From contig NZ_BSDY01000002.1 in assembly GCF_027925155.1 (NCBI RefSeq), positions 62,001 to 126,000 of the forward strand: a DNA stretch of 64,000 nucleotides. The letters run 5' to 3'. The position numbers were made by a program, and so were the translations under genes. This document shows positions 16,581-24,683 of this stretch, piece by piece. Position 1 is the stretch's first letter, and each line of letters opens with the position of its first letter. Origin of the DNA: Propionigenium maris DSM 9537 (GTDB taxonomy: Bacteria > Fusobacteriota > Fusobacteriia > Fusobacteriales > Fusobacteriaceae). A model generated the notes under the pieces. That model was not told the origin of the DNA and did not search any database. It worked only from the letters and a program-made list of their open reading frames with translations.

Positions 16581-16820
16581 CTACTTGTCAGATTCTCCTC
16601 TGTCCATAGTATCCAGCTCTCTGTGGAAATCTGCATACCTTGTAAAGTTTGCCTCTATCTCAGCCTTATCGCTGCTCCAATCTGTATCTGTATATCTGCT
16701 CAGCCTTTCTACCTGGGCTCTGTTTACATCCACTATATCTCTCTTCTCATTGTAGTCAAAATCTCTACCAAAGGATACTGCTCCTACTACCATCATTAAC
16801 ATTAGTAATACTTTTTTCAT
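16581..16820 (-). CDS. Small secreted protein, duplicate copy 2
   Basis: The 79-residue protein has a signal peptide (M-K-K-V-L-L-M ... V-S-F-G-R) and a hydrophilic mature part of about 58 residues beginning R-D-F-D-Y-N-E-K-R-D, with no cysteines. It differs from the protein encoded at 16,880-17,119 at a single residue (Leu versus Ala at position 8). The DNA is also nearly identical over a 299-base unit, so this is a very recent tandem duplication. A GGAGGCGTAGAG precedes the start. It is the last of five tiny secreted proteins in one orientation, probably one operon. Function unknown; a periplasmic stress or surface role is only inference. Confidence 0.8.
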   Translation of the reverse strand: MKKVLLMLMMVVGAVSFGRDFDYNEKRDIVDVNRAQVERLSRYTDTDWSSDKAEIEANFTRYADFHRELDTMDRGESDK

Positions 16821-16879
16821 CTCTACGCCTCCTACAGCTAATCTCTAATATTTTAATCTTTTAAATAATCCTATAAATT

Positions 16880-17119
16880 CTACTTATCCGACTCCCCTCT
16901 GTCCATTGTATCCAGCTCCCTGTGGAAATCTGCATACCTTGTAAAGTTTGCCTCTATCTCAGCCTTATCGCTGCTCCAATCTGTATCTGTATATCTGCTC
17001 AGCCTCTCTACCTGGGCTCTGTTTACATCCACTATATCTCTCTTCTCATTGTAGTCAAAATCTCTACCAAAGGATACTGCTCCTACTACCATCATTGCCA
17101 TTAATAATACTTTTTTCAT
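16880..17119 (-). CDS. Small secreted protein, duplicate copy 1
   Basis: This is the near-identical twin of the preceding entry: same length, same signal peptide apart from Ala at position 8, identical mature sequence, and the same ribosome binding region. The R-D-F-D-Y start of the mature chain is echoed by R-D-F-E-Y in the neighbour at 17,172-17,390, so these three genes are one small family. The operon promoter and palindromic operators lie at 17,934-18,083. Confidence 0.8.
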   Translation of the reverse strand: MKKVLLMAMMVVGAVSFGRDFDYNEKRDIVDVNRAQVERLSRYTDTDWSSDKAEIEANFTRYADFHRELDTMDRGESDK

Positions 17120-17171
17120 CTCTACGCCTCCTACAGCTAATCTTTAATATTTTAATCTTTTAAAAACACCT

Positions 17172-17390
17172 CTAAAAATAGTTACTACTAGCGGAATATC
17201 TCTCAAATTCCAGATTCACCTCCTCTACTGTGGTCTCTTGAGAAGCCCAGCTTGAGAAGTCATATCTGCCGCCCCTTTCTAGGGAGATCGTATCAAATTT
17301 AGACCTTTCCTCCTTCTCCCTGTACTCAAAGTCCCTGCTATATGTTGTTACACCAAACACAATCATAACTATAATTAATAGATTCTTCAT
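17172..17390 (-). CDS. Small secreted protein, diverged family member
   Basis: The 72-residue protein starts at 17,390, where GGAG lies eight bases upstream of ATG; the longer frame lacks a ribosome binding site. The signal peptide M-K-N-L-L-I-I-V-M-I-V-F-G is followed by S-R-D-F-E-Y-R-E-K, resembling the duplicated pair downstream, and then a serine- and glutamate-rich tail. No cysteines. Same strand and spacing as its neighbours, so probably cotranscribed. Function unknown. Confidence 0.75.
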   Translation of the reverse strand: MKNLLIIVMIVFGVTTYSRDFEYREKEERSKFDTISLERGGRYDFSSWASQETTVEEVNLEFERYSASSNYF

Positions 17391-17441
17391 TCTAAAATCT
17401 CCTGCTTCCATATTCTCTAATCTTGAATTTTCATAATATTT

Positions 17442-17633
17442 CTATCTGTGATCCCTTAAAGCTTCCGTCCTAATTAAGTCTATATTCTCCCTGGAAACCT
17501 TTTCTATTACCTTCTCCTGAATCCTACCTGATAGATACCTTCCATATCCCACGCCTGCTCCAGAAGCCATTACCTTCTCTCCTCCTAAAACTGTCATAGC
17601 CATTAATACTGCAATTGTCATTATCTTTTTCAT
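17442..17633 (-). CDS. Small secreted GAGVGYGRY-type protein, copy 2
   Basis: The 63-residue protein has a signal peptide ending M-A-S-G, then G-A-G-V-G-Y-G-R-Y-L-S-G-R and a charged helix ending E-A-L-R-D-H-R. It is about 90 % identical to the protein at 17,722-17,913 by eye, so the two form a second tandem pair in this cluster. GGAG lies upstream of the start. The glycine/tyrosine segment after the cleavage site is distinctive. Function unknown. Confidence 0.78.
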   Translation of the reverse strand: MKKIMTIAVLMAMTVLGGEKVMASGAGVGYGRYLSGRIQEKVIEKVSRENIDLIRTEALRDHR

Positions 17634-17721
17634 TTTAAATCTCCTGTCTTCTGCAATTTCTTACTTTTTAATTCAACAATATCTTACAATATCATCTGCC
17701 ATTTTTCCGTAACATATGTTA

Positions 17722-17913
17722 CTATCTGTGATTTCTTAAAGCTTCCGTCTTTATCATATCTATATTCTCTCTGGAAACCTTTTCCATTACCTTCTCCTGA
17801 AACCTACCCGATAGATACCTTCCATATCCTACACCTGCTCCAGAAGCCATTACCTTCTGTCCTCCTAAAACTGTCATAGCCATTAATACTGCAATTGTCA
17901 TTATCTTTTTCAT
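17722..17913 (-). CDS. Small secreted GAGVGYGRY-type protein, copy 1
   Basis: This is the twin of the preceding gene and the first gene of the five-gene run. The start is ATG at 17,913 with GGAG eight bases upstream; the upstream GTG-G-S extension overlaps the ribosome binding site and is rejected. The promoter TTGACA-N17-TAAAAT lies at 18,055-18,083, and two further operator-like palindromes lie in the leader (17,934-17,947 and 17,966-17,979). Confidence 0.78.
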   Translation of the reverse strand: MKKIMTIAVLMAMTVLGGQKVMASGAGVGYGRYLSGRFQEKVMEKVSRENIDMIKTEALRNHR

Positions 17914-17933
17914 AGAACCCACTCCTCAGAATT

Positions 17934-18083
17934 ATTCATTTCCGAATAATATCTTTTAAAAAAATATCCGTTTCCGGATGTTATAGTTAAATTAAATGGG
18001 GATCTTCTCCCCTGCCAAGTCGATCTTTATATTCATTCCCTATCGAACAATATAATTTTATTCGAATTCGAATGTTTTGTCAA
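17934..18083 (-). promoter_or_regulatory. Promoter and three operator-like sites for the small secreted protein operon
   Basis: On the minus strand TTGACA (18,078-18,083), 17 bases and TAAAAT (18,055-18,060) make a near-consensus promoter. Its spacer contains the perfect palindrome ATTCGAATTCGAAT (18,060-18,073). Two related sites follow in the leader: ATCCG-N4-CGGAT (17,966-17,979) and ATTCA-N4-CGAAT (17,934-17,947). The same site type (ATCCG-N4-CGAAT) sits in the marR promoter at 18,622-18,635. The shared operator makes this marR the likely regulator of the operon. Confidence 0.7.
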
Positions 18084-18146
18084 CAATTTTTTTAAATTTA
18101 TTTTCAGGCTATACAGACCTTAGTGTGTATAGCCTCTATCCTTAAC

Positions 18147-18584
18147 CTATCCCTTATAGGAGAGGTTTTCCTTCATCACCATAAGGATGTTTTTTAACTC
18201 TTCCACCTGCTCTTGGGTAAGACCCTTGGTAGTTTTAAAGAGAAACTCATGGGCTATCTCGTCGAAATCCCGACCGTAAGCTACTCCCTGGGGGGTCAGC
18301 TTCACATAGACATTCCTCTTGTCTAGGCTGCACTGAGCCCTCTCTATAAGACCTTCCTCTGAATATCTGCTCACAATGTCGCAGAGAGTGGATTTTGACT
18401 TCCTCCAAATATGAGCTACTTCCTTAAACTCAAGTTTGTTGTTGTTAGCCAGAAGGATCATAAACAATCCTGCGTGCTTAGGTTGAATAGGGATCTTTCT
18501 CTTCTTCATCTCTTTCTTTAGGTACTCATCAAACTTGTCACTGATATGGTACATCATACCAATTACACAACTTGCCTGAATCAT
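18147..18584 (-). CDS. MarR-family regulator
   Basis: This 145-residue winged-helix protein has the DNA-recognition helix near residues 60-80 (W-R-K-S-K-S-T-L-C-D-I-V-S-R-Y) and the wing C-S-L-D-K-R-N-V-Y-V-K, matching the MarR D-x-R-x-x pattern. A cysteine near residue 6 and others near the wing could sense oxidants. I prefer ATG 18,584 behind GGTGG; an ATG at 18,602 is also in frame. It is encoded upstream of the five small secreted protein genes on the same strand and probably represses both its own promoter and theirs. Confidence 0.85.
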   Translation of the reverse strand: MIQASCVIGMMYHISDKFDEYLKKEMKKRKIPIQPKHAGLFMILLANNNKLEFKEVAHIWRKSKSTLCDIVSRYSEEGLIERAQCSLDKRNVYVKLTPQGVAYGRDFDEIAHEFLFKTTKGLTQEQVEELKNILMVMKENLSYKG

Positions 18585-18616
18585 ATTATCACCACCATTC
18601 ATTCTATTTCGTATAA

Positions 18617-18645
18617 ATTATATCCGTTTCCGAATGTTTTGTCAA
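18617..18645 (-). promoter_or_regulatory. Consensus promoter of marR with embedded operator
   Basis: TTGACA (18,640-18,645), 17 bases and TATAAT (18,617-18,622) on the minus strand form a perfect consensus promoter. ATCCG-N4-CGAAT (18,622-18,635, plus-strand reading) fills the spacer, so a bound repressor would block polymerase. This indicates autoregulation. Confidence 0.75.
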
Positions 18646-18691
18646 TAGGATTCGGTAATTTTTTTATAATTTCTATACCTTCCTTAATATC

Positions 18692-18716
18692 AAAAAAGGG
18701 CCGGTCACCCGGCCTC
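18692..18716 (-). terminator. Rho-independent terminator
   Basis: On the minus strand GGCCGGGTGACCGGCC is followed by CTTTTTTG, right after the stop of the gene at 18,721. Confidence 0.8.
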
Positions 18717-18720
18717 TCCT

Positions 18721-19977
18721 CTACTCCTTGAGTTTTTCAGCTTTCTTTGAGGAGTTTATAACTACAATATACTTAATATACCTTCTCTCCCGCTTATCCA
18801 GAAGTCTGGAATCCTCCGAGAGTTCCTTGAGGTTAAAGATAGCCGCCTCTGCTCCCTCTGGGATATACTTCTTCAGTATATTCAGCTTCTCCCTCACCCC
18901 CTTCTTTCTGTAATCGGGATGGTTCTTGTCGTTGTAGAGAAACTCTATAGCCGTTATGCTCCTGTAGAAATCCGGAGCAAAGTCCTCCACCAGCTGGGCA
19001 AACCTTATCTCATTGCTGTCCTCCCTTCCGGAGATATGAAACCTTCCCCATTGACCATAGAACTCATCGTGGGGAAAGGCCTTGAAGAGCCTGATAAAGT
19101 TCTCAAAGATAAACTTCTCCCTCATATAGAAATAGATCTCCTCATTAGCCTTCAGATTTAAAAACTCAATGGTGTTGAGGGCATTAAAGATTATGGCCTC
19201 TATATCTACAAGCTCCTCGGCAGTATAGTATTTTTCAGCTGCTGTTCTTCCCAGGATAAAGTTCATCCTGGAGGTTTTGAAGGCATCCAGGATATCATCT
19301 CTCCTATACCTTAGTTTCTTCTTCTTTATTATCTCCTCTACATTTCTGTAGATATTCTTGTAGTCCTCTCCAGGGGGGAGGATCATATCGTGTATCTCCT
19401 TAAAGAGAACCTTGGCTTTTCTAAAGCCTTCCCTATCCTCTGGAGCCAGCTCCTCTACCTCCACCTTTTCAAGGATATCGTGTACAGCCAGGAGGGGAAT
19501 CCAGTACTGGTGCTCCATATCCAGTCCGTATATCTTTATCTTTTCTCCCTCTGGCAGGGTACGGTTGTAGTTGTAGAGCTCCTTCCAGAACTCATAGTCC
19601 TCTACGGAAAAGTCGTGGCTTCCCTCCAGGGAGTAGTTTACAAGCTCCAGATACTTTTCCTCACCTGTCTCCAGGTACTTGTTTAAAAAGTATCCCGAGC
19701 TGTACCCCAGCTCTCCCAGATACCTTCTTATACCGTGCACCTCATAGAAGTACCTTATGAGCTGTATCCTCAGCTGATAGTTTTCCTGAAATCCGTGGGT
19801 CTCCCCAGAAAAAAACACCCTCACTTCCCTCTCATCGTCCAGGTATTTAAAGTTTTCCCCACTATACTCTTCAAGGCTTATCACATGGACATTGTTTTTC
19901 AGATACTCCTCCTCTGAAACCTTTGGGAAAACAGCAATACCTATACTCAAAAATATCAGCATTAAAACACTCTTCAT
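18721..19977 (-). CDS. Exported erythromycin esterase-like hydrolase
   Basis: The 418-residue protein has a signal peptide (M-K-S-V-L-M-L-I-F-L ... A-V-F-P-K). It carries motifs of the erythromycin esterase / EreA-like superfamily: F-F-S-G-E-T-H-G-F-Q-E-N near residue 53, G-S-H-D near residue 128, I-K-I-Y-G-L-D-M-E-H near residue 150, and a late Q-W-G-R-F-H-I-S near residue 310. The E and H residues in these motifs are the expected catalytic ones. Members hydrolyse macrolides or unknown esters; an exported version without a resistance context more likely acts on a cell-envelope substrate. CAGGAGGTG precedes the start. Monocistronic. Confidence 0.72.
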   Translation of the reverse strand: MKSVLMLIFLSIGIAVFPKVSEEEYLKNNVHVISLEEYSGENFKYLDDEREVRVFFSGETHGFQENYQLRIQLIRYFYEVHGIRRYLGELGYSSGYFLNKYLETGEEKYLELVNYSLEGSHDFSVEDYEFWKELYNYNRTLPEGEKIKIYGLDMEHQYWIPLLAVHDILEKVEVEELAPEDREGFRKAKVLFKEIHDMILPPGEDYKNIYRNVEEIIKKKKLRYRRDDILDAFKTSRMNFILGRTAAEKYYTAEELVDIEAIIFNALNTIEFLNLKANEEIYFYMREKFIFENFIRLFKAFPHDEFYGQWGRFHISGREDSNEIRFAQLVEDFAPDFYRSITAIEFLYNDKNHPDYRKKGVREKLNILKKYIPEGAEAAIFNLKELSEDSRLLDKRERRYIKYIVVINSSKKAEKLKE

Positions 19978-20086
19978 GGGAACACCTCCTGTAGTTTTTT
20001 ACAAGGCTCCCTGCAACATTCCTACCTGGCTAATTATAAAGGATTTTTCATTAATTAAAGAATATTATCTGATAGGAGGATTGAAT

Positions 20087-21208
20087 ATGAATAGAAAAGA
20101 ACTTTTAAAAGATGTAAAAAGGGTCGTTATCAAGGTGGGGACCTCTTCCCTTACCCATGAAAACGGTCTCCTAAATATCGACAAGATAGAAAAGCTGGTA
20201 AGGGCTGTTGCCCACGTACAGAATATTGGGTATGAGGTGGTCCTGGTGAGTTCCGGAGCCATAGGAGCAGGCCTGGGAAGGTTGAAGCTATCTGAAAGGC
20301 CTACCACTATTCCCGAGAAGCAGGCTGTGGCTGCTGTGGGACAGGTAGCCCTCATCCACCTCTACCAGAAGTTGTTTTTTGAATACGGTAAAAACATAGG
20401 ACAGCTCCTTCTCACCAGGGGAGACTTTGCAGACAGAAGGAGATTTTTAAATGGGAGAAATGCCTGTTTCGAGCTCATAAGGAAGGGGGTCATCCCCATT
20501 ATAAATGAAAATGATGCAGTGGCTACCGAGGAGATCAAGGTGGGGGATAACGATACCCTCTCAGCCCTTGTGGCTACCCTTATAGATGCAGACCTCCTCA
20601 TAATCCTTTCAGATATCGAGGGGCTCTATACTGCAGACCCCAGGAAAGATCCAAAAGCCACCCTCATCCCCCTGGTTACAGAAATCGATACCAAGATAAG
20701 GGAGATGGCTGCCGGGGCAGGAAGCAAGCTTGGAACCGGGGGAATGGCCACAAAGATAAGTGCAGCTGAGATAGCCACCTCCAAGGGTGTGAAGATGCTC
20801 ATAGCAAATGGGGAGGATCCCCACATCCTGGTGGATATCATGGATGGGCACCAGGCAGGAACCCTGTTTGTTCCAGGGTCTCACCCTGTAAGTGCTAAGA
20901 AACACTGGATAAAGTATGGATCCAACAGAGCAGGAACTCTCATACTGGACTCTGGAGCTTGCAGGGCCATAGGCCAGGGAAAGAGTCTTCTTCCCGGTGG
21001 GATCACAGGGGTGAAGGGAGATTTTCTCAAGGGGGACATCGTCTCCCTCTGTACATCAGAGGGAAGCGAGGTAGCTGCTGGGATCGTAAACTACTCCTCT
21101 AGGGAGGTAGAACTCATCAAGGGAGCCAAAACCTCTGAGATAGAGGGGATCCTGGGCTACCAGGAGTACAAGGAGGTTGTACACAGCAATAATATGTTTA
21201 GAAATTAA
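20087..21208 (+). CDS. proB: Glutamate 5-kinase
   Basis: The 373-residue enzyme phosphorylates glutamate in the first step of proline synthesis. It has the amino acid kinase domain (V-I-K-V-G-T-S-S-L near residue 13, S-S-G-A-I-G-A-G near residue 48, N-E-N-D near residue 145, G-T-G-G-M-A-T-K near residue 213) and a C-terminal PUA domain (from about residue 280). The frame is open 195 bases further upstream, but GGAGG lies just before the ATG at 20,087 and the shorter product matches the family. proA follows after 10 bases, giving a proBA operon; proC is not in the window. Confidence 0.95.
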   Translation: MNRKELLKDVKRVVIKVGTSSLTHENGLLNIDKIEKLVRAVAHVQNIGYEVVLVSSGAIGAGLGRLKLSERPTTIPEKQAVAAVGQVALIHLYQKLFFEYGKNIGQLLLTRGDFADRRRFLNGRNACFELIRKGVIPIINENDAVATEEIKVGDNDTLSALVATLIDADLLIILSDIEGLYTADPRKDPKATLIPLVTEIDTKIREMAAGAGSKLGTGGMATKISAAEIATSKGVKMLIANGEDPHILVDIMDGHQAGTLFVPGSHPVSAKKHWIKYGSNRAGTLILDSGACRAIGQGKSLLPGGITGVKGDFLKGDIVSLCTSEGSEVAAGIVNYSSREVELIKGAKTSEIEGILGYQEYKEVVHSNNMFRN

Positions 21209-21218
21209 GGAGGAAGGA

Positions 21219-22460
21219 ATGGATTATATATTAAATATGGCTCAGAGAGCCAAGGGAGCCTCAAAAGCTCTGGGAAGGATGAAGGCAAGGGATAAGAACA
21301 GGATACTCACAGCTATGGGGGAGAAATTAAGGGCATCCCACGAGTATATCATAGAGGAGAATATGAAGGACCTTACAGCAGGAAGGGAGAGGGGACTTGC
21401 AGAGGCTTTTATAGACAGGCTTACCCTCACCCCTGAGAGGATATATGCCATGGCTTCCGGGCTCATTAAGATGGCTGAGTTTACAGATCCAGTGGGGGAA
21501 TCCATAAGGGGATGGACCCTGGAAAACGGCCTCAAGATAGAGGAGGTCAGGGTTCCCATAGGGGTCATCGCCATGATCTTTGAATCCCGTCCCAATGTAA
21601 CTGTAGATGCAGCAGGTCTCTGCCTTAAGTCGGGGAATGCTATCATCCTCAGGGGAGGAAGCGATGCCATAAACTCCAACAAGGCTCTTGCCAAGCTTAT
21701 CACAGAAGCTGGAAGGGAGGCTGGAATGCCAGAGGGAGCTGTTCAGCTGGTGGAAAAAACCGACCGTTCCCTGGTAGGGGAGCTTCTCTCCCTCCACCAT
21801 CTCATAGATGCTGTGGTACCAAGGGGAGGACGGGGACTCAAGAAGGTTATCACCGAGCTGTCCAAGATACCCATAATAGAAACTGGGGCAGGTATATGCC
21901 ACCTCTATATAGACAGGGAAGTAGATGAGGATATGGCTCTGAATATCCTTATAAACGCCAAGACTCAGAGACCTGGAGTGTGTAATGCTGTTGAGACCCT
22001 TCTGATCCATGTGAACAAAATGGAGATGCTGGGGAAGGTGGAGGACGCCCTTGCTACCAGAGGAGTGGAGCTGAGGGTAGATGAGAGGGGTATCGGTTAT
22101 ATGACAAGAGCCGTAGCTGCTGCTGAGGAGGACTGGGATACAGAGTACCTGGCTCCCATCCTGTCTATAAAGGTGGTGGAAGGGATAGAGGAGGCCATCG
22201 ACCATATCAATAAGTATGGTACAGGGCACTCCGAAGCCATCGTCACCAACTCCGTGGTAAGCTCCGAAAGATTTTTGAGGGAGGTGGACGCTGCCTGCGT
22301 ATATGTCAATGCATCCACAAGGTTTACCGATGGTGGGGAGTTTGGCTTCGGGGGAGAGATAGGCATCAGCACCCAAAAACTTCACGCCAGAGGTCCCATG
22401 GGGGTAAGGGAACTCACCACTGGTAAGTATATTATCAGGGGAAGCGGTCAGATAAGATAG
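21219..22460 (+). CDS. proA: Glutamate-5-semialdehyde dehydrogenase (gamma-glutamyl phosphate reductase)
   Basis: The 413-residue NADPH enzyme reduces gamma-glutamyl phosphate, the second proline step. It has P-I-G-V-I-A-M-I-F-E-S-R-P-N-V near residue 105, the R-G-G-S-D-A block, and the catalytic cysteine segment R-P-G-V-C-N-A-V-E-T-L-L near residue 250. Usual length. AAGGAGGAAGG directly precedes the ATG at 21,219. It is second in the proBA operon and ends before a perfect 34-bp palindrome. Confidence 0.95.
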   Translation: MDYILNMAQRAKGASKALGRMKARDKNRILTAMGEKLRASHEYIIEENMKDLTAGRERGLAEAFIDRLTLTPERIYAMASGLIKMAEFTDPVGESIRGWTLENGLKIEEVRVPIGVIAMIFESRPNVTVDAAGLCLKSGNAIILRGGSDAINSNKALAKLITEAGREAGMPEGAVQLVEKTDRSLVGELLSLHHLIDAVVPRGGRGLKKVITELSKIPIIETGAGICHLYIDREVDEDMALNILINAKTQRPGVCNAVETLLIHVNKMEMLGKVEDALATRGVELRVDERGIGYMTRAVAAAEEDWDTEYLAPILSIKVVEGIEEAIDHINKYGTGHSEAIVTNSVVSSERFLREVDAACVYVNASTRFTDGGEFGFGGEIGISTQKLHARGPMGVRELTTGKYIIRGSGQIR

Positions 22461-22466
22461 TAATTT

Positions 22467-22506
22467 AAAGAGGGAATGCAGATATCTGCATTCCCTCTTT
22501 CTTTTT
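22467..22506 (+). terminator. Terminator after proBA
   Basis: AAAGAGGGAATGCAGAT and its exact reverse complement are fused without a spacer (22,467-22,500, a perfect 34-bp palindrome), followed by CTTTTT. The stem is exceptionally long. Confidence 0.85.
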
Positions 22507-22589
22507 GCCCCTGTTTCCCTGCTTTAATCCTACCTTCCTGCTGAGAGTTCAGCAGGAGCCTCTATATTCACCACCCTTCCACTGGCTTT

Positions 22590-22982
22590 CTATCTTTCTC
22601 CCTCTATAAGTACATGGCTGTAGTCCCTCTGGGTATATAGGTACTCATAGTAGCCTGCCTGATCTATTACCTGTTTCTCATCCTGAAGGGTCTGTCCCCT
22701 GGACATCCTGTTGATCCCGTCATACTCCTCCCCTCCAAGGAGTACATCACTGTAGTCCTTCTGAGTATATGAATACTCATGGTATCCCCCCTGGTTGGTC
22801 ACCGGTCTTATGGACATATCCAGTCTTCTGGACATCCTGTCCATGAACTCATCCTCCCTCTCAAGAAGTGTTTCACTGTAATCTTTTTGAGTGTAGGTGT
22901 AGTCATAGTAGTCTGCCTGCCCATTCATTGCTGCCACTAGTGTAGCTGTGAAAATCCACAATAAGCAAATTTTCTTAATCAT
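22590..22982 (-). CDS. Secreted protein with three YTQ(K/R)DYS repeats
   Basis: The 130-residue protein has a signal peptide (M-I-K-K-I-C-L-L-W-I-F ... A-A-M-N-G). The mature chain holds three copies of a motif Y-x-Y-T-Q-(K/R)-D-Y-S-x-x-L-(L/I) near residues 27, 68 and 114. They are spaced by about 41-46 residues and joined by charged linkers containing M-S-R. The repeats suggest a peptidoglycan-, surface- or self-interacting structural protein. The longer frame to 23,021 has no ribosome binding site; AGGCGG precedes 22,982. It shares the MKK-type style of the small secreted proteins at 16.5-18 kb. No family recognised. Confidence 0.68.
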   Translation of the reverse strand: MIKKICLLWIFTATLVAAMNGQADYYDYTYTQKDYSETLLEREDEFMDRMSRRLDMSIRPVTNQGGYHEYSYTQKDYSDVLLGGEEYDGINRMSRGQTLQDEKQVIDQAGYYEYLYTQRDYSHVLIEGER

Positions 22983-23114
22983 AGCCGCCTTCCTCAATAA
23001 AATAGTCAAATACGTAAGCACACCAAAATAAAGTTACAGTTTCTTTATTAAAATTTATTTAATGAACGATTAATTTTTATAACCAGCAAGATGATTTTAA
23101 TTCTTTGAAAATTA

Positions 23115-23141
23115 AAAAGGCACCCCTGAGGGGTGCCTTAA
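23115..23141 (-). terminator. Rho-independent terminator
   Basis: On the minus strand AAGGCACCCC / GGGGTGCCTTTTT follows the DUF819 gene. Confidence 0.8.
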
Positions 23142-23194
23142 CTTCTCTAGAGTCTATCTGTATTAATAAAGATAGACTAAAGTATTTTTAAATT

Positions 23195-24415
23195 CTAAAC
23201 AAAGGTCATTAATACCTTGGCAAGCATTAGAGCTGTAACCGTTCCTATGGCCGACCCGAATATTCCCATCATAAGTCCAGCAGGAATAAGAGCTTCATCA
23301 TATGTTCCCGCAAGGATTGGAGCTGAAACCGATCCTCCGATATTTGCCTGGGAAGCTATTCCGCAGATATATAGATCCAGCTTGAATATCTTTGCAAGAG
23401 CCAGAAGTACTATCAGGTGGAAAGCTAGTACCAGGAATCCAGCTATGATGTAGATTGCTGCCTGTCCCATATCTATAGTGGAGAAGTCTGTAGCTGTTGC
23501 AATCAGACCTACAACTATATAGAGAAGTACGCTTCCCATGTGGTCTGGTCCCTTTATCTTCTTTAGAGGAGTTGTACTTCCTAGGATTCCAAAGAGAGTT
23601 GCCAGAATAACTACCCATCCCGATCCGCTGAAGAATGTTCTAAGTCCATAGAGGAAATCTCCCTCTACAAGTCCTCCAGGGTTAACTACCTGTTTTCCAA
23701 GAACCATAACGATACCAGCTACTCCCAGACCTAGACCTAGAGTTAGCATAAAGTCCATAAACTCATAGTCTCTCTTATCCTCATTAGCTGCTGCATTTGT
23801 ATGGATATGAGAAATTATTCTGTCCACCTCCTCACTGTTTGCTCCAGAGAACTTGTTAAACTTTTTTCTCATTGGGGCAAAACTGATAAGAAGTACCAGC
23901 CAGAAGGAAGCACAGATATTGTCCATTAGGAAGGCATATGTAAGTGCCTGGGAACCATCCTTAACTCCAAGTCCCTGCTGAGCAGCTGCCATGTTAGTAG
24001 ATCCTCCTACCCAAGATGATGAAAGGATCGAGAAACTCTGCCATGCTTCAGGCTCAAACCTAGATTTTAGAGCTATAAACACTATAACAAAACCAATTAA
24101 GATACTCGATGTTACTGCAAGAAAGGAACCAGTTAATTTAGGTCCAAGCTTAAATACGTCTCTGATGTCATTTTTTAAGAGTAGCAGGAATAGCATCATT
24201 GGCAGCAGGTAGTACTTCAGACTTCCTATAAAGCTAGAAAGCTGTGGAGTAAGCTCCCACACATGCATAGATGCACCTATCATCCCCCCAAAGTAGATGA
24301 AGGTTAATCCTGGAATCACCTTAAAAATTTTTAACTTTAGCTTCTTTTCACAGTAGAGTACTCCTGTTATAAACAGTACCAAGAGTGAGAAAAAACTGTA
24401 AACACTTGTAATCAT
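23195..24415 (-). CDS. DUF819-family integral membrane protein
   Basis: The 406-residue protein has about ten to twelve transmembrane segments, with a polar cytoplasmic loop near residues 195-220. Motifs typical of DUF819 (YjcL-like) carriers are present: W-V-G-G-S-T-N-M-A-A near residue 140, the A-L-T-Y-A-F-L-M-D-N block, and near the C-terminus A-N-I-G-G-S-V-S-A-P-I-L-A-G-T. The family looks like sodium/organic-anion carriers but has no firm substrate. The start at 24,415 follows GGGGGG at good spacing; a TTG six codons earlier overlaps that element. Monocistronic. Confidence 0.85.
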   Translation of the reverse strand: MITSVYSFFSLLVLFITGVLYCEKKLKLKIFKVIPGLTFIYFGGMIGASMHVWELTPQLSSFIGSLKYYLLPMMLFLLLLKNDIRDVFKLGPKLTGSFLAVTSSILIGFVIVFIALKSRFEPEAWQSFSILSSSWVGGSTNMAAAQQGLGVKDGSQALTYAFLMDNICASFWLVLLISFAPMRKKFNKFSGANSEEVDRIISHIHTNAAANEDKRDYEFMDFMLTLGLGLGVAGIVMVLGKQVVNPGGLVEGDFLYGLRTFFSGSGWVVILATLFGILGSTTPLKKIKGPDHMGSVLLYIVVGLIATATDFSTIDMGQAAIYIIAGFLVLAFHLIVLLALAKIFKLDLYICGIASQANIGGSVSAPILAGTYDEALIPAGLMMGIFGSAIGTVTALMLAKVLMTFV

Positions 24416-24626
24416 ATATCCCCCCTGTATCAAATTTTATTGATTAATATTCAAAAACCGTACGCAAAGTTTTTTGTACGATCATTGTATAGTAGAAGCC
24501 TGAAAATATCGTTAAATTTTAATTTATAAAGATTAATCTATTTGTAATTTAAAATTCATATTTCTTCCTAATGCCTTTTACCTGCTCGTTTTCTGTACTT
24601 CCATCTTTCTGCCAAAAAAATTAAAA

Positions 24627-24672
24627 AACCTCCCATTCCCAGGGAAAAATCCCTGAAAATGAGAGGTCTTTA
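24627..24672 (-). terminator. Rho-independent terminator
   Basis: On the minus strand CCTCTCATTTTCAGGG / CCCTGGGAATGGGAGG is followed by TTTTTTAA. Confidence 0.78.
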
Positions 24673-24683
24673 TACCTTTCAGT

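Noticed and set aside
21327..22385. 352-codon minus-strand frame opposite proA
   Set aside because: It is a composition artefact of a purine-rich coding strand; proA is complete on the plus strand.
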